A stretch of DNA of 54,862 nucleotides, from contig CAISIK010000079.1 in NCBI GenBank assembly GCA_903885375.1, positions 1 through 54,862 on the forward strand. Reading direction: 5' to 3'. How positions within the stretch are numbered: the stretch's first letter is position 1; each line of letters opens with the position of its first letter. The stretch is from an uncultured Pseudomonadota bacterium (GTDB lineage Bacteria; Myxococcota_A; UBA796; SXON01). Positions 1 to 8,880 of this stretch are shown one piece after another. The notes beneath the pieces were generated by a model, which had not been told where the DNA came from, did not search any database, and worked only from the letters and a program-made list of their open reading frames with translations. The translations under genes were made by a program, and so were the position numbers.

Positions 1-813
1 GCCCCCGCTCTGGCCCCCGCGCCCGCTCCGGCTCCGGCTCCGACGCCCGCCCCGGCCCCCGCGCCGAAGCCCCCGCCGGTGGCGAAGCCCGCCCAGCCGG
101 CCGGCGACCACGCCTGGCTGCGCCTGCGCGGCGGCTTCGAGATGGCCTGGTACGACTACGACCAGCAGCCCCTCGCGAAGGAGACGGTGCTCTTCCCGCA
201 GGAGCTCAAGCTCGGCTCGCTGTCCAACGGTGGGCACGTGCAGGGCCGGGTGTTCGTGCCGGGCTTCCGCTACGTGGGCCTCGAGGCCGACTTCCGCGGC
301 ACCTCCTACAACCTCGACCCGGTGCCCCTCTGCGCCGCGCTCGGCGATGCCTGCCCCGGCCAGGCCCTCGTGTCCGACACGGTGCTCAGCACCCGGGTCG
401 TGGGCGTGGGGCGCTACGCCTGGGACAGCGGTGGGAACCAGTTCGGCGTGGGCGGCCGTGTCGGCTGGGGCGTGAGCGACGTGCAGATCTTCACCGTGAA
501 GGGCGAGCAGGAGATCACGCTCGACCAGCTGAACCTCCACTCCCTCGCGGTCGGCGCCGAGTTCACGGCCGATGTGGGCCAGAGCCTGTTCTTCGTGGGG
601 AGCTTCACCGAGCACCTCGCCGGCGGCAGCGCGCCCTACAACACGGAGGCCCAGCTCGAGGTCGGCTATGCCTTCCTCCCCTACCTCTACGGCAGCCTGA
701 GCTACGACCTCTCCATCCGCTCGATCGCCATCGAGAACCGCGATGGCGACACCGTAGGCGAGATCAACGACTCGCTGCACGGCGGCGCGCTCTCCATCGG
801 CCTCCAGCTCTGA
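1..813 (+). CDS. outer-membrane beta-barrel-like protein, 5' end outside window
   Basis: The frame is open from the first base of the window, so the start lies upstream; a GTG at 79 is only an internal codon. The first ~30 visible residues are an Ala-Pro repeat that continues straight into the folded part and looks like a periplasmic or surface linker. The remaining ~240 residues alternate polar and hydrophobic stretches with many Gly and aromatic residues (for example GGFEMAWYDYD near the start and an ending in SIGLQL), typical of a small 8-10 strand barrel such as OmpA-like or outer-membrane beta-barrel domain proteins. No enzymatic motif is visible. Function is unknown; a barrel anchored behind a Pro-rich linker is inference from composition. 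Confidence 0.6.
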   Translation, partial: APALAPAPAPAPAPTPAPAPAPKPPPVAKPAQPAGDHAWLRLRGGFEMAWYDYDQQPLAKETVLFPQELKLGSLSNGGHVQGRVFVPGFRYVGLEADFRGTSYNLDPVPLCAALGDACPGQALVSDTVLSTRVVGVGRYAWDSGGNQFGVGGRVGWGVSDVQIFTVKGEQEITLDQLNLHSLAVGAEFTADVGQSLFFVGSFTEHLAGGSAPYNTEAQLEVGYAFLPYLYGSLSYDLSIRSIAIENRDGDTVGEINDSLHGGALSIGLQL

Positions 814-857
814 GTCGGCAGCGGGGCGGTCCGTCGTAGCCGGCGGCCGCCCCGATC

Positions 858-1538
858 CTACTCGCCGATCTTCTCCTCACGCACCCGGCAACCGAGCAGC
901 GCCGCCCAGCGGCTTGCCTCGGCGCGGGCGGCTTCTGCCGTGCCGTAGCGCGCCTGGGTGGTACCCAGCGCACCCGGCAGGCGCTCGCCAGCGAGCGACA
1001 GCGTGAACGCCGGATTGCCGTGCGAGAGGCTCTCCACCAGCAGCACGGACTCCACATCGCCTACCGGGCTGGAGAGCTCGCGCGGGAGCAGGAGCCCGCT
1101 GCGCACGTGCACCCGGCTCGAATCCGCCGCCACCCACACCCGCCTTCCGGCCTCCTGCAGCCCGAGGACCACGAGGAGCGCCGCCACGCCGATCCAGCCG
1201 GCGCCCCCGCGCACCCGCCCGCGCAGCAGCTGGCGCGCGGACACCGCGCTGAGCGCGGCCCCGACGGCGAGGAGCGGCACCATCAGGAGCCACGAGAGCA
1301 GCCCGGGGAACGTGGAGAGCAGCTCCTCGCCCAGGGGATCACGCGCGGCCAGCTCGGCCACCCGCCACTCCACCAGCCCGCCGAACACCACGAGCACGGT
1401 CGCGCCCATCAGGATCGCCCGACGGCTGCCGACGCCCACGCCCGCCGTGGACTCCCCGCGCAGCGGCCGCCCCGCCACCCAGGCAATCGCCACGATGAGC
1501 GCTGCCGAAACGACGTAGGGAGCGCCAGGGAAGGCCAC
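858..1538 (-). CDS. membrane protein with C-terminal soluble domain
   Basis: 226 residues from a GTG start. Four hydrophobic segments are visible, at about residues 5-22, 42-58, 80-100 and 113-128, followed by a ~95-residue soluble domain. This resembles the general layout of small PH-domain-like membrane proteins, but I do not recognise the family. It begins 2 bases after the stop of the lipoprotein gene 1541-2005, so the two are almost certainly one transcript and the products may act together at the envelope. No catalytic motif is seen. Confidence 0.7.
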   Translation of the reverse strand: MAFPGAPYVVSAALIVAIAWVAGRPLRGESTAGVGVGSRRAILMGATVLVVFGGLVEWRVAELAARDPLGEELLSTFPGLLSWLLMVPLLAVGAALSAVSARQLLRGRVRGGAGWIGVAALLVVLGLQEAGRRVWVAADSSRVHVRSGLLLPRELSSPVGDVESVLLVESLSHGNPAFTLSLAGERLPGALGTTQARYGTAEAARAEASRWAALLGCRVREEKIGE

Positions 1539-1540
1539 GG

Positions 1541-2005
1541 TCAGCGCACAACGGCCGACTTCTGGAGCCAGCCCTCGACCACCGGTACGCAGCCATCACA
1601 GCGCACCCGGAGCCGGTCCTCCCCCTCCATCAGCACCACCACCGCCACGGGCGCACCCCGGATGACCTGCACCGCCGCGCCCAGATCATCGACGATGGTG
1701 ATCGGGCTCCCGACCGTCTTCCCGCCCCACGGTTTTACGGTGACGGCCGGCGGCGGTCCGGCCACGGCCGGCTCCCCCTCCCCCTCCGGCGCAGCTTCGC
1801 CCTCGGCCTCCGCCTCCGGCGCGCCCTCCTCCTCCGGCGCCGCCTCGCCCTCCGTCGCCACCTCGCCCTCCGGCGCGGCCTCGTCGCCCGCCGCCCCGGG
1901 CCGGATTTCCGCCGCGGAGCCTTCGAGCACATCGCTCGCCTCCACCTGGGCCGGCGCCGGGGGCACCGCGGGGGGAGGTTGCCAGCAGGCGAGGAGCCAA
2001 AGCAT
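1541..2005 (-). CDS. acidic low-complexity lipoprotein
   Basis: 154 residues. The N-terminus MLWLLACW is a very short lipoprotein signal with the lipobox LLAC, Cys at position 7. Residues ~20-80 are a Glu/Ala/Gly/Pro repeat (APEGE-type units), probably a flexible spacer. The last ~70 residues form a compact domain ending GWLQKSAVV, reminiscent of bacterial SH3-like domains; that is a weak suggestion. A TACACT hexamer lies 6 bases upstream of the ATG, so the transcript may be leaderless. It is the first gene of a two-gene operon with the membrane protein at 858-1538 and diverges from the LD-carboxypeptidase gene. Confidence 0.72.
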   Translation of the reverse strand: MLWLLACWQPPPAVPPAPAQVEASDVLEGSAAEIRPGAAGDEAAPEGEVATEGEAAPEEEGAPEAEAEGEAAPEGEGEPAVAGPPPAVTVKPWGGKTVGSPITIVDDLGAAVQVIRGAPVAVVVLMEGEDRLRVRCDGCVPVVEGWLQKSAVVR

Positions 2006-2011
2006 TCTGGC

Positions 2012-2017
2012 AGTGTA
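2012..2017 (-). promoter_or_regulatory. -10 element TACACT, leaderless-type spacing
   Basis: On the minus strand TACACT is followed by exactly 6 bases (GCCAGA) and then the ATG at 2005. A -10 hexamer at this distance places transcription start on the A of the start codon. No good -35 is visible. Confidence 0.5.
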
Positions 2018-2046
2018 GCGCCCCGCCGGCCCCGCACGCCAGCGGA

Positions 2047-2052
2047 TAGCCT
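2047..2052 (+). promoter_or_regulatory. -10 element TAGCCT, leaderless-type spacing
   Basis: TAGCCT lies 5 bases before the ATG at 2058. Together with TACACT at 2012-2017 it makes a compact divergent promoter pair within a 52-base intergenic region. Confidence 0.45.
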
Positions 2053-2057
2053 GACGG

Positions 2058-2918
2058 ATGCTTCACCGTCCGGCTCGCATCGCCGTGGTCTCGCCCTCCG
2101 GCGTCAGCCAACCCGAACGCCTCGATGCCGGGCTGGCCCTGCTCCGCGACTGGGGCCACTCGCCGGTCCTGCTTCCCCACGCCCGCCGACGGCACCGCTA
2201 CCTCGCGGGCACGGACGAGGAGCGCCTCGCCGACCTCCGCGCCGCCTTCGATGGTTCCTGGGATGCCGTGTGGATGGCCCGCGGCGGCTACGGGCTCGCC
2301 CGCCTCCTGCCCCTGCTCCCCCTCGCCGAGCTCGCGCCCGTGCCCTTCTTCGGCTTCTCCGACGGCACGGTGCTCCTCAACGCGCTCGCGGCGGCCGGCC
2401 GCCCCGCCGTGCACGCGCCGGTGCTCCACGCGCTGCAGAGCCTCAACGACGAAGCCTCCCGCCTCCACTTGCGCGCGCTCCTCGAGGGCGCAGAAGCGGT
2501 GTCCGTGAGCGGGCGGATGCTCGTGGATGGGGAGGCCGAGGGCCGCCTCGTCGGGGGCAACCTGTGCATGCTGGCCTCGGCCTGCGGCACCGCGCACCAG
2601 CTCGACTGCACCGATGCGCTCGTGCTCCTCGAGGAGGTCGGCGAGGTGCCCTACAAGGTGGACCGGCTCCTCGTGCAGTGCCGCGATGCAGGGGTGTTCC
2701 GGGGCGCGCGCGGGTTCGTGCTGGGCGACTTCCTGCACAGCGCGCCGGCCGAGCCCGGCTGGGATGTGCACGACGTGCTGCTCGACATCCTCGCGCCCAT
2801 GGGGGTGCCCGTGCTCGCGGGGGTGCCGGTGGGCCACGGGGACAGCAACCACGCGCTGCCGCTGGGTTGGCCCGCGCGGCTGCGGGCGGGCACGCTCACC
2901 GTGGAGTGCCCGCGATGA
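2058..2918 (+). CDS. LD-carboxypeptidase, peptidase family S66
   Basis: 286 residues, the usual length of S66 muramoyltetrapeptide carboxypeptidases, which remove the terminal D-Ala from cytoplasmic murein tetrapeptides during cell-wall recycling. Family marks are visible in order: an N-terminal IAVVSPSG strand, the segment MARGGYG, the nucleophile elbow FGFSDGT, the Glu-bearing segment LLEEVGEVPYKVDR, and the His segment VPVGHGDSNHALPLG near the C-terminus. These supply the Ser-Glu-His triad. There is no signal peptide, in line with a cytoplasmic role. Its stop overlaps the start of the next gene (ATGA), so it is translationally coupled to a serine hydrolase of the penicillin-binding fold. 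Confidence 0.93.
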   Translation: MLHRPARIAVVSPSGVSQPERLDAGLALLRDWGHSPVLLPHARRRHRYLAGTDEERLADLRAAFDGSWDAVWMARGGYGLARLLPLLPLAELAPVPFFGFSDGTVLLNALAAAGRPAVHAPVLHALQSLNDEASRLHLRALLEGAEAVSVSGRMLVDGEAEGRLVGGNLCMLASACGTAHQLDCTDALVLLEEVGEVPYKVDRLLVQCRDAGVFRGARGFVLGDFLHSAPAEPGWDVHDVLLDILAPMGVPVLAGVPVGHGDSNHALPLGWPARLRAGTLTVECPR

Positions 2919-3826
2919 GCCCGTTGGCGTCGATGCTCATCGAGGCGCAGGGTCGGGTGGCGCCGGCGCTAGCGGCCGTGGTGCTGCACCGAGGGGTGCC
3001 GGTCTTCGAGCACGAGGCCCATCGGATGTTCGACCTCGCCTCGCTCACCAAGGTGCTCGCCACCACGGAGCTCGCCCTCCGGGCCGCGGAGGCGTGCCAG
3101 CTCCCGCTCGACGCCACGCACCCCCTGTGGCACGCCGGCCTCACCAGCCGCCTCCTCCTCCAGCACAGCGCCGGCTGCCTCTGGTGGCGGGAGCTGTGGC
3201 ACGAGGGGGGTCGTGAGGCCATCCTGGCCGCGGCGCGCGCCGAGCCGCTCGTGACCCCGCCGGGCGCCCGACACACCTACTCGGACCTCGGCTTCCTGTG
3301 CCTCGGCGCCGCCCTCGAAGCCGTGGGCGGCGCCCCCATCGACCGCCTGCTCGCGCGAGAGGTGCCGGAGGTGGCCCAACGCCTCACCTGGGGCCACGCC
3401 GAGGCGGAGCCCACGGAGGGCGGCCTCCACGGCGTCGTACACGACGACAACGCGCGCGCCATGGGCGGGGTCGCGCCGCACGCGGGCCTGTTCGGCACGG
3501 CGCAGGCGGTGGGCGAGGTGGCCACGCGGTGGTTGGCGGGCCGGGTGCCGATGGCGGAGGCCGCCTTCACCCAGCGTGGCGCCGGCAGCCACGCCCTCGG
3601 CTGGGACACCCCCTCCGGCGACTGCTCGAGCGCGGGGCCTCGCCCTCCCGCCGATGCGGTGGGCCACACAGGGTTTACCGGTACGAGCCTGTGGATGTCG
3701 CCGCGGCGGGGGATCGTAGCCGTGCTCCTCACGAACCGCGTGGCGTACGGCCGCGATCCGGTGGCCATCCGGGAGCTGCGCCACCGGTGGCACCAGGCGG
3801 TATGGGACGAGGTCGCGGGCGGGTAG
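2915..3826 (+). CDS. serine hydrolase, beta-lactamase/transpeptidase-like family
   Basis: 303 residues from the ATG that overlaps the preceding stop (ATGA); an upstream extension of the open frame runs through the previous gene and is rejected. The class C beta-lactamase/esterase fold is shown by S43-L-T-K46 (SxxK), a Tyr motif YSD near residue 125, and GHTGFTG near 250 in place of KTG. There is no signal peptide, so it is probably cytoplasmic, unlike true beta-lactamases. Coupling to the LD-carboxypeptidase suggests a part in peptidoglycan fragment recycling, for example as an esterase or amidase; this is inference. Confidence 0.85.
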   Translation: MSPLASMLIEAQGRVAPALAAVVLHRGVPVFEHEAHRMFDLASLTKVLATTELALRAAEACQLPLDATHPLWHAGLTSRLLLQHSAGCLWWRELWHEGGREAILAAARAEPLVTPPGARHTYSDLGFLCLGAALEAVGGAPIDRLLAREVPEVAQRLTWGHAEAEPTEGGLHGVVHDDNARAMGGVAPHAGLFGTAQAVGEVATRWLAGRVPMAEAAFTQRGAGSHALGWDTPSGDCSSAGPRPPADAVGHTGFTGTSLWMSPRRGIVAVLLTNRVAYGRDPVAIRELRHRWHQAVWDEVAGG

Positions 3827-3882
3827 GCGGCGGCCGAGGGCCGCCGGTCGCCAGCGCGGGTCGGCCGCGCTAAACACGGCGC

Positions 3883-4755
3883 ATGTCGCAAGACCCCAAC
3901 TCCCCCCGGTGGTTCGAGCAGTCGCCGGCCCCGTTGCAGGCGGAACCCCGCACGCAACCGGCCAAGAAGGACCTTTGGGTGCGCTGCCCCGGCTGCGATC
4001 AGATCCTCTTCCGCGCCGCGCTCGCCGAGCTGATGGCGGTCTGCCCCAACTGCGCCCACCACCACCGGTGGGACTCCCTGGCCCGCCTCGAGCACCTCTG
4101 CGATGAGGGGAGCTTCAAGCGGCACGATCGTTACGTGGCCCCGGTCGATGCGCTCGGCTTCTCCGATGGTCGCAGCTACGCAGAGCGGCTCCGTTCCACC
4201 CAGCGCACCCACGGCGAGCTCGATGCCTACGTGGCCGGCTCCGCGCTCGTGGATGGCGTGGACGTGGAGATCGGAACCTTCAACTTCCGATTCATGGGCG
4301 GCTCGATGGGCTCCGTCGTGGGCGAGCTGGTGACCCGCCAGTTCGAGCGAGCGGCCGAGCGCAAGGTGCCCGCGATCGTGATCTCCGCTTCGGGCGGCGC
4401 CCGCATGCAGGAAGGCATCCTCTCGCTCATGCAGATGGCGAAGACCTCCGCCGCGCTCGCCCGGCTGCGGGATGTGGCCGGCATGCCCTACATCTCCGTG
4501 CTCACCGATCCCACCACGGGCGGCGTGGCCGCGAGCTTCGCCATGCTGGGAGATGTGATCGTGGCCGAGCCCCACGCGCTCGTGGGCTTTGCCGGCCCCC
4601 GCGTGATCCGGGAGACCATCCGGCAGGAGCTGCCCGAAGGCTTCCAGACGAGCGAGTACCTCCTCGCCCACGGCCTGGTCGACCTGATCGTGCCGCGCTC
4701 CGACCTGAAGGCCACGCTCGCCCGTCTCTGCCGACACCTCACTCCCCGCCGATGA
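3883..4755 (+). CDS. accD: acetyl-CoA carboxylase carboxyltransferase subunit beta
   Basis: 290 residues. AccD pairs with AccA to transfer CO2 from carboxybiotin to acetyl-CoA, giving malonyl-CoA for fatty-acid synthesis. The N-terminal four-Cys zinc ribbon is visible (CPGCDQILF, then CPNCAHHH about 20 residues later). It is followed by the crotonase-like carboxyltransferase core with the oxyanion segment SGGARMQEG and DPTTGGVAASFAMLGD. A TAAACA hexamer lies 6 bases upstream of the ATG (3871-3876). The stop overlaps the folC start by 4 bases; accD-folC is a widely conserved pairing. Confidence 0.97.
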   Translation: MSQDPNSPRWFEQSPAPLQAEPRTQPAKKDLWVRCPGCDQILFRAALAELMAVCPNCAHHHRWDSLARLEHLCDEGSFKRHDRYVAPVDALGFSDGRSYAERLRSTQRTHGELDAYVAGSALVDGVDVEIGTFNFRFMGGSMGSVVGELVTRQFERAAERKVPAIVISASGGARMQEGILSLMQMAKTSAALARLRDVAGMPYISVLTDPTTGGVAASFAMLGDVIVAEPHALVGFAGPRVIRETIRQELPEGFQTSEYLLAHGLVDLIVPRSDLKATLARLCRHLTPRR

Positions 4756-6014
4756 TCTCCCACCCGGTGCTCGACCGCCTGGCCGGCGCAGGCGTGCGCA
4801 TGGGCCTTGGCCGCATGCGCGACTTCCTCGCGTTCTGCGGCCATCCGGAGCGCGCGGGGCGCGTCTTCCACGTGGGCGGCACCAACGGCAAGGGCAGCAC
4901 CTGCCACATGCTCGACTCGATGCTCCGCGAGCACGGACGCACCGTCGGCACCCACACCTCTCCGCACCTCGAAGCCGTCAACGAGCGCATCATCCTCAAC
5001 GGCGAACCCATCGCCGACGAAGCGCTCACCGCCCTCATCGAACGGGCCGACGCCCTGCGCCTCGCCTGGGCGGCCGAAGCGCTGCCCCCCGGCGAGGAGT
5101 GGCCGCTCACCTACTTCGAGTTCACGGTGGCGTGCGCCTTCCTCGCGTTCGCCGAGGCCGGCGTGCAGGACATGGTCATGGAGGTCGGCATGGGCGGCCG
5201 GCTCGATGCCACGAACGTGGTCGCGCCGGAGGCCACGGCGATCGTCACCGTGGGGCTCGACCACTGCGCGGAGCTCGGCAACGACCACGCCTCCATCGCC
5301 GGCGAGAAGGCCGGGATCATCAAGCCCGGCGTGCCGGTCGTGGTGGGGCCGCTGCCCGCCGAGGCCCTGCAGGTGATCCGTTCCGTCGCCGCGGAGCGCA
5401 ACGCGCCGCTGCACGTGTGGGGCACCGACTTCGATGCGTTCGGCGACAGCAACGGCTTCCGCTACGCCGGCCGCCGCACCCACGATGGCCTGCGCCTCGG
5501 CCTCCTCGGCGATCACCAGGTCGTGAACGCGGCCGTGGCCCTCCGCATGCTCGAGGTGGCCAACGTGGAGCTCACGCCCGAGGCCATCGCCCTCGGCCTG
5601 GAGCGGGCCACCAACCCGGGTCGGCTCGAGTGGCTGCGCCCGAACCTGCTCATCGATGGCGCCCACAACCCCGCGGGCGCCATCCCGCTGGCCAGCTACC
5701 TCTCCCGCCTCCCGTGGGACAGGCGGCGCACCCTCCTCCTCGGCAGCGGGGTGGACAAGGATGTGCGCGGCGTGGCCACCACCCTCGCCCCCGTCGTGAA
5801 CCGCATCTACACCACCGCGGGGAGCCATCCCCGGGCGCGCACGCCCTTCGAGGTGGCCCGCGAGTGCGAGGGCCTCACCGTGCCCGTCACGCCCGCCGGC
5901 GGGCTCGCCGAGGCCCTCGCGGCCTGTCTCGACTCCGACGACCTCGTGATCGCCGCCGGCTCCCTGTACCTCATCGGTGAGCTCCGAAGCCTGCTCCGGC
6001 GGCAGGGCCGGTGA
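4752..6014 (+). CDS. folC: folylpolyglutamate synthase / dihydrofolate synthase
   Basis: 420 residues, normal for FolC. It is a Mur-ligase-like enzyme that adds glutamate to dihydropteroate and to tetrahydrofolates, using ATP. The ATP loop GGTNGKGS lies near residue 42, the HTSPHL motif follows, the ATP/Mg segment MEVGMGGRLDATN sits near residue 143, and the C-terminal ligase domain contains LIDGAHNPAG. Its start overlaps accD (ATGA) and its stop overlaps the next start (GTGA), so three genes are coupled. Confidence 0.96.
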   Translation: MISHPVLDRLAGAGVRMGLGRMRDFLAFCGHPERAGRVFHVGGTNGKGSTCHMLDSMLREHGRTVGTHTSPHLEAVNERIILNGEPIADEALTALIERADALRLAWAAEALPPGEEWPLTYFEFTVACAFLAFAEAGVQDMVMEVGMGGRLDATNVVAPEATAIVTVGLDHCAELGNDHASIAGEKAGIIKPGVPVVVGPLPAEALQVIRSVAAERNAPLHVWGTDFDAFGDSNGFRYAGRRTHDGLRLGLLGDHQVVNAAVALRMLEVANVELTPEAIALGLERATNPGRLEWLRPNLLIDGAHNPAGAIPLASYLSRLPWDRRRTLLLGSGVDKDVRGVATTLAPVVNRIYTTAGSHPRARTPFEVARECEGLTVPVTPAGGLAEALAACLDSDDLVIAAGSLYLIGELRSLLRRQGR

Positions 6015-7750
6015 GCGCGCCCGCCGCCGACGTCGACGTCGCGGCGCCCAGCGGGGTCGAGGAGGTCACCCTCACCGCCGATGCGCTCACCTGGGAGGGC
6101 GGCCGCTTCCGGGCGGATGGCCACGTGACGGTGACGATGGGCGCCGAGCGGCTCCTCGCAGAGAGCGCCAGCGGCACGCCCGACCAGCTCGACCTCGTGC
6201 GCGGCCGCTGGGAGCGGGCCGACGGCGCCCTCACCTTCGAGGCGGCCACGGTGCGGGTGGCGGCGCTCGGGGCGAGCCTGACCACGGCGCGGGTGGAGCG
6301 GGCCGGCGCCACGCTCGCCGCCGAGCGCATCGACGTGGTCGACGGAAGCCGCGATCTGGTGGCGACCACCGCGCTCCTCGAGCCCTGCCACTGCGCCGAC
6401 GGGGGACGGCCGGCGCTGAGCTTCCGGGCCCGCCGACTCACGCTGCTCGACACCCAAACAGCCCTCATCGAGGGCGGCACCGTACGCGTCTTCGACGTGC
6501 CGGTACTGCCGGTCCCGTGGTGGCGCGAGCCGCTCGACCCGCGACGTTTCCGGCTGGAGGTGCCCGAGCTCGGCTACGGGAGCACCGGCTGGTCGGCGCG
6601 TTGGCACGGCCGGGTGGGGGTGGGAGAGAGCCGGATCGAGTTCGGACCCGCCTGGAGGGAAGACCGCGGCGGGCGCCTGGAGCTGTCCGTGGCAGGGCCG
6701 GCGCGGCTCGAGGGAGAGGTGGGCTGGGATGCGCTCGCGTCGCAGGTGCGCGGGGCCGTGGCCACCTCCGGGGGCGCCAGCCCCGGGCCGGCTCGCCTCG
6801 CCTGGGACGCCACCCTCCAGAGTGATCCCGCCTACGCCGAGGACCTCGCCCCCGCCTTCGTGGACCGCGGTGTGCTCTGGCAGGACCGCCGCGCGCTCGC
6901 GGCTTTCGGTCCGCTGCGGGCCACCGGCTGGCTGCCCAGCGATGACAGCGCCGGCACCGTGGCCGAGCTGTCGCTCCGTCCGGAATGGCGGAGCGGCGGC
7001 TTCGCGGCCGCCCCGCGCCTCACCCTCGGCGCCCGCCGCCCCCTCGATGCCTCCCCCGCGCTGGCGCCGGCGCTACGCGCCGGCGCCGACGCGCGCGCCT
7101 CCGCCACACTCGACCTCTTCCACGGCGAGCTCCTCGCCGACGTGGCGTTCGACCCCCTCGGCGGGGGGACGGCGCCCGCGTGGGGCGGGCTCGGGCGCGC
7201 GGAGCTGCCGCTCTGGGCGGAGTTCGCAGGTGGCCGGGCGCAGCTGTTCGTGGGCGGCCGCGCGGGGTGGACGGAGGGGGACCCGCTGGACCTCGTGGCG
7301 GTTCCCCAGGGGCCGGACGGCGCGGGGCCCTCGGTGCGGGCCACCGCTGCGGTCGGGGCGCTCGTGCTCAGCGGCGAAGCGGCCGCCCTCTACGACGGCG
7401 CGTGGGGCCCGCTCGTGAGCGCGCAGGCCAGCAACGACACCCTCGCCGCGCGGGCCGAGCTCAGCGACGAGCAGGCGCTCCTCGCGCTCCGCACCCGCGG
7501 CATTTGGAGCGTGGAAGCCGGCGCCATGACGAGCGCCGACACGGCCCTCGGCTGGGGGGATGTCACCTGGCACCCGGGCCGCTTCGTGATCGGGGGCGGC
7601 GTGACGCAGGGCTTTGCGGCCGATGCAGAGCCCAACGGCGTGGCGCGCGTGGGCTACGACGACGGCTGCTCCTCGCTCCTCGTGTCCGCCGGCTTCTCCC
7701 CCGACCGCGAGCTGCCCGACGTGGGGCTGAAGCTGCAGTTGCGGAAGTAG
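6011..7750 (+). CDS. LptD-like (OstA-type) LPS-assembly protein
   Basis: 579 residues from a GTG overlapping the folC stop; an in-frame stop at 5978-5980 excludes a longer start. Residues ~15-120 resemble the LptA/OstA periplasmic domain (LTADALTWEGGRFRADGHV). Next comes a short Cys-containing segment (CHC near 130) and the phrase DVPVLPVPWWREPLDPRRF, which matches the LptD passage linking the OstA domain to the barrel. The C-terminal ~350 residues read as beta strands. Full-length LptD is usually 700-800 residues, so this is a short, divergent member. No signal peptide is visible, which is odd for an outer-membrane protein. I therefore leave out a gene symbol. Confidence 0.68.
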   Translation: MSAPAADVDVAAPSGVEEVTLTADALTWEGGRFRADGHVTVTMGAERLLAESASGTPDQLDLVRGRWERADGALTFEAATVRVAALGASLTTARVERAGATLAAERIDVVDGSRDLVATTALLEPCHCADGGRPALSFRARRLTLLDTQTALIEGGTVRVFDVPVLPVPWWREPLDPRRFRLEVPELGYGSTGWSARWHGRVGVGESRIEFGPAWREDRGGRLELSVAGPARLEGEVGWDALASQVRGAVATSGGASPGPARLAWDATLQSDPAYAEDLAPAFVDRGVLWQDRRALAAFGPLRATGWLPSDDSAGTVAELSLRPEWRSGGFAAAPRLTLGARRPLDASPALAPALRAGADARASATLDLFHGELLADVAFDPLGGGTAPAWGGLGRAELPLWAEFAGGRAQLFVGGRAGWTEGDPLDLVAVPQGPDGAGPSVRATAAVGALVLSGEAAALYDGAWGPLVSAQASNDTLAARAELSDEQALLALRTRGIWSVEAGAMTSADTALGWGDVTWHPGRFVIGGGVTQGFAADAEPNGVARVGYDDGCSSLLVSAGFSPDRELPDVGLKLQLRK

Positions 7751-7752
7751 GC

Positions 7753-8781
7753 TCAGTCCTCGCAGCCCACGCGCCAGACGGCCGGATTCACCCCTTCCGA
7801 CAGCGTGGTGAAGGCGCGCCCGGCGGAGTCGTAGCCGATGGCCTCGCCCTGGCCCTCGGCCCCCGTGAACCGCTCCTGGCGGGAGGCTTCGCTCATCTCG
7901 TCGAGGCCGCCTGACGTGAGGGTGTACTCCCACACGTGCCCGTAGGTGCGGAGGAGCAGGCGGCTGCCATCCGGCCAGAAGTCGGCCGCCGTAGCGGCCG
8001 CGCCGCCCCCTTCGCCGCTCGACCCCGTTTCAAAGCGCCCCCGGCGCTCGAGGATGGCCACCTCGTCGGGAACGAGCGCGCCGAAGGTGTACGCCGTGCT
8101 CATCTCGGTGTCGTACTCCTTGGTGAAGAGCACGGGCACGCCTTCCGGCGTGATGGCGAGCGACTCGCTGTCCCAGAACCCATCCGGGTAGAGGAAGGGG
8201 AAGCTGGTGGGGGCGATGGTGAGGTCGAGGCCGCCGCTCAGCAGCACCTCGGGCTCCTCGATGCGCAGGATGGCGTGTTCGGTGCGGTCGTGGTCGTTGT
8301 CGCCGATGTCGCCCACGAAGAGGCAGCTCGCCTCGCCGCAGGGGCCCACGGCGAGGTCTTCCCAGTCGTGGTTGGTCACGCCATCGAGGACGATCTGGCC
8401 CAGCGGGTTGCCGGCCGCATCGATCGCGAAGACGGCGTTGGCGCCCGCGTGGTCTTCCATCACCCACAGCACGCCGGGGTTGCGCCAGGAGAAGGCCACG
8501 CCGCTGATCTCGTTGAGGTTCGTATCGGCCACGACGCCCGTCTTCTCGGGGGAGCCGTACGAATCGCAGGGCGGGGGCGTGATGGTTTCGGGCGGCTCGT
8601 CGTCTTCGATGCCGGCCGTATCGCTGGCGGTATCGCTCTCGGCGGGGGCCGCGGAATCGCCGCCCACGGCGGTATCCTCGCCAGTGGCCTCGAGGCCGGC
8701 TTCGCTGTGACGAGGCACCGCATCCGGCGGGGCCACGAAGGCGGAAGAACAGGCGAGGAAGTGGAGGAGTACGCTGATCAT
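7753..8781 (-). CDS. lipoprotein with esterase-like / SdiA-regulated beta-propeller
   Basis: 342 residues. MISVLLHFLACS gives a lipobox with Cys at 11, followed by a Glu/Asp/Thr-rich linker to about residue 90. The rest has blades with ISGVAF, DHAGANAVFAIDAAG, NHDWEDLAVGPC, FVGDIGDNDHDR and VPVLFTKEYDTE. This DWEDLA/GDIGDN signature is typical of a family of secreted calcium-dependent propellers of unknown substrate. A strong Shine-Dalgarno AGGAGG lies 5 bases before the ATG, in contrast to the leaderless-looking genes nearby. The gene converges on the LptD-like gene with only 2 bases between stops. Confidence 0.75.
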   Translation of the reverse strand: MISVLLHFLACSSAFVAPPDAVPRHSEAGLEATGEDTAVGGDSAAPAESDTASDTAGIEDDEPPETITPPPCDSYGSPEKTGVVADTNLNEISGVAFSWRNPGVLWVMEDHAGANAVFAIDAAGNPLGQIVLDGVTNHDWEDLAVGPCGEASCLFVGDIGDNDHDRTEHAILRIEEPEVLLSGGLDLTIAPTSFPFLYPDGFWDSESLAITPEGVPVLFTKEYDTEMSTAYTFGALVPDEVAILERRGRFETGSSGEGGGAAATAADFWPDGSRLLLRTYGHVWEYTLTSGGLDEMSEASRQERFTGAEGQGEAIGYDSAGRAFTTLSEGVNPAVWRVGCED

Positions 8782-8880
8782 GGCTGCCTCCTGTGGCTAA
8801 CCGTTGTACCCCATCTGGAGTAGGCACTGGAACTTGTTTGGTGGGTTTTGCGTTTTTCAGACAGACGAACGCGACCTGCC
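8782..8880 (-). promoter_or_regulatory. intergenic leader of the propeller lipoprotein gene
   Basis: This 99-base gap is the only A/T-rich stretch in its neighbourhood. On the minus strand it holds a purine/A-rich run (CTGAAAAACGCAAAACC), then GGTACAACGG as a possible -10, and ends in AGGAGGCAGCC before the ATG at 8781. The promoter call is weak; the ribosome-binding site is clear. Confidence 0.35.

Noticed and set aside
1979..2914. N-terminal extension of the serine hydrolase frame
   Set aside because: It is an Arg/Pro/Ala-rich shadow within the LD-carboxypeptidase gene; the ATGA overlap marks the true start.
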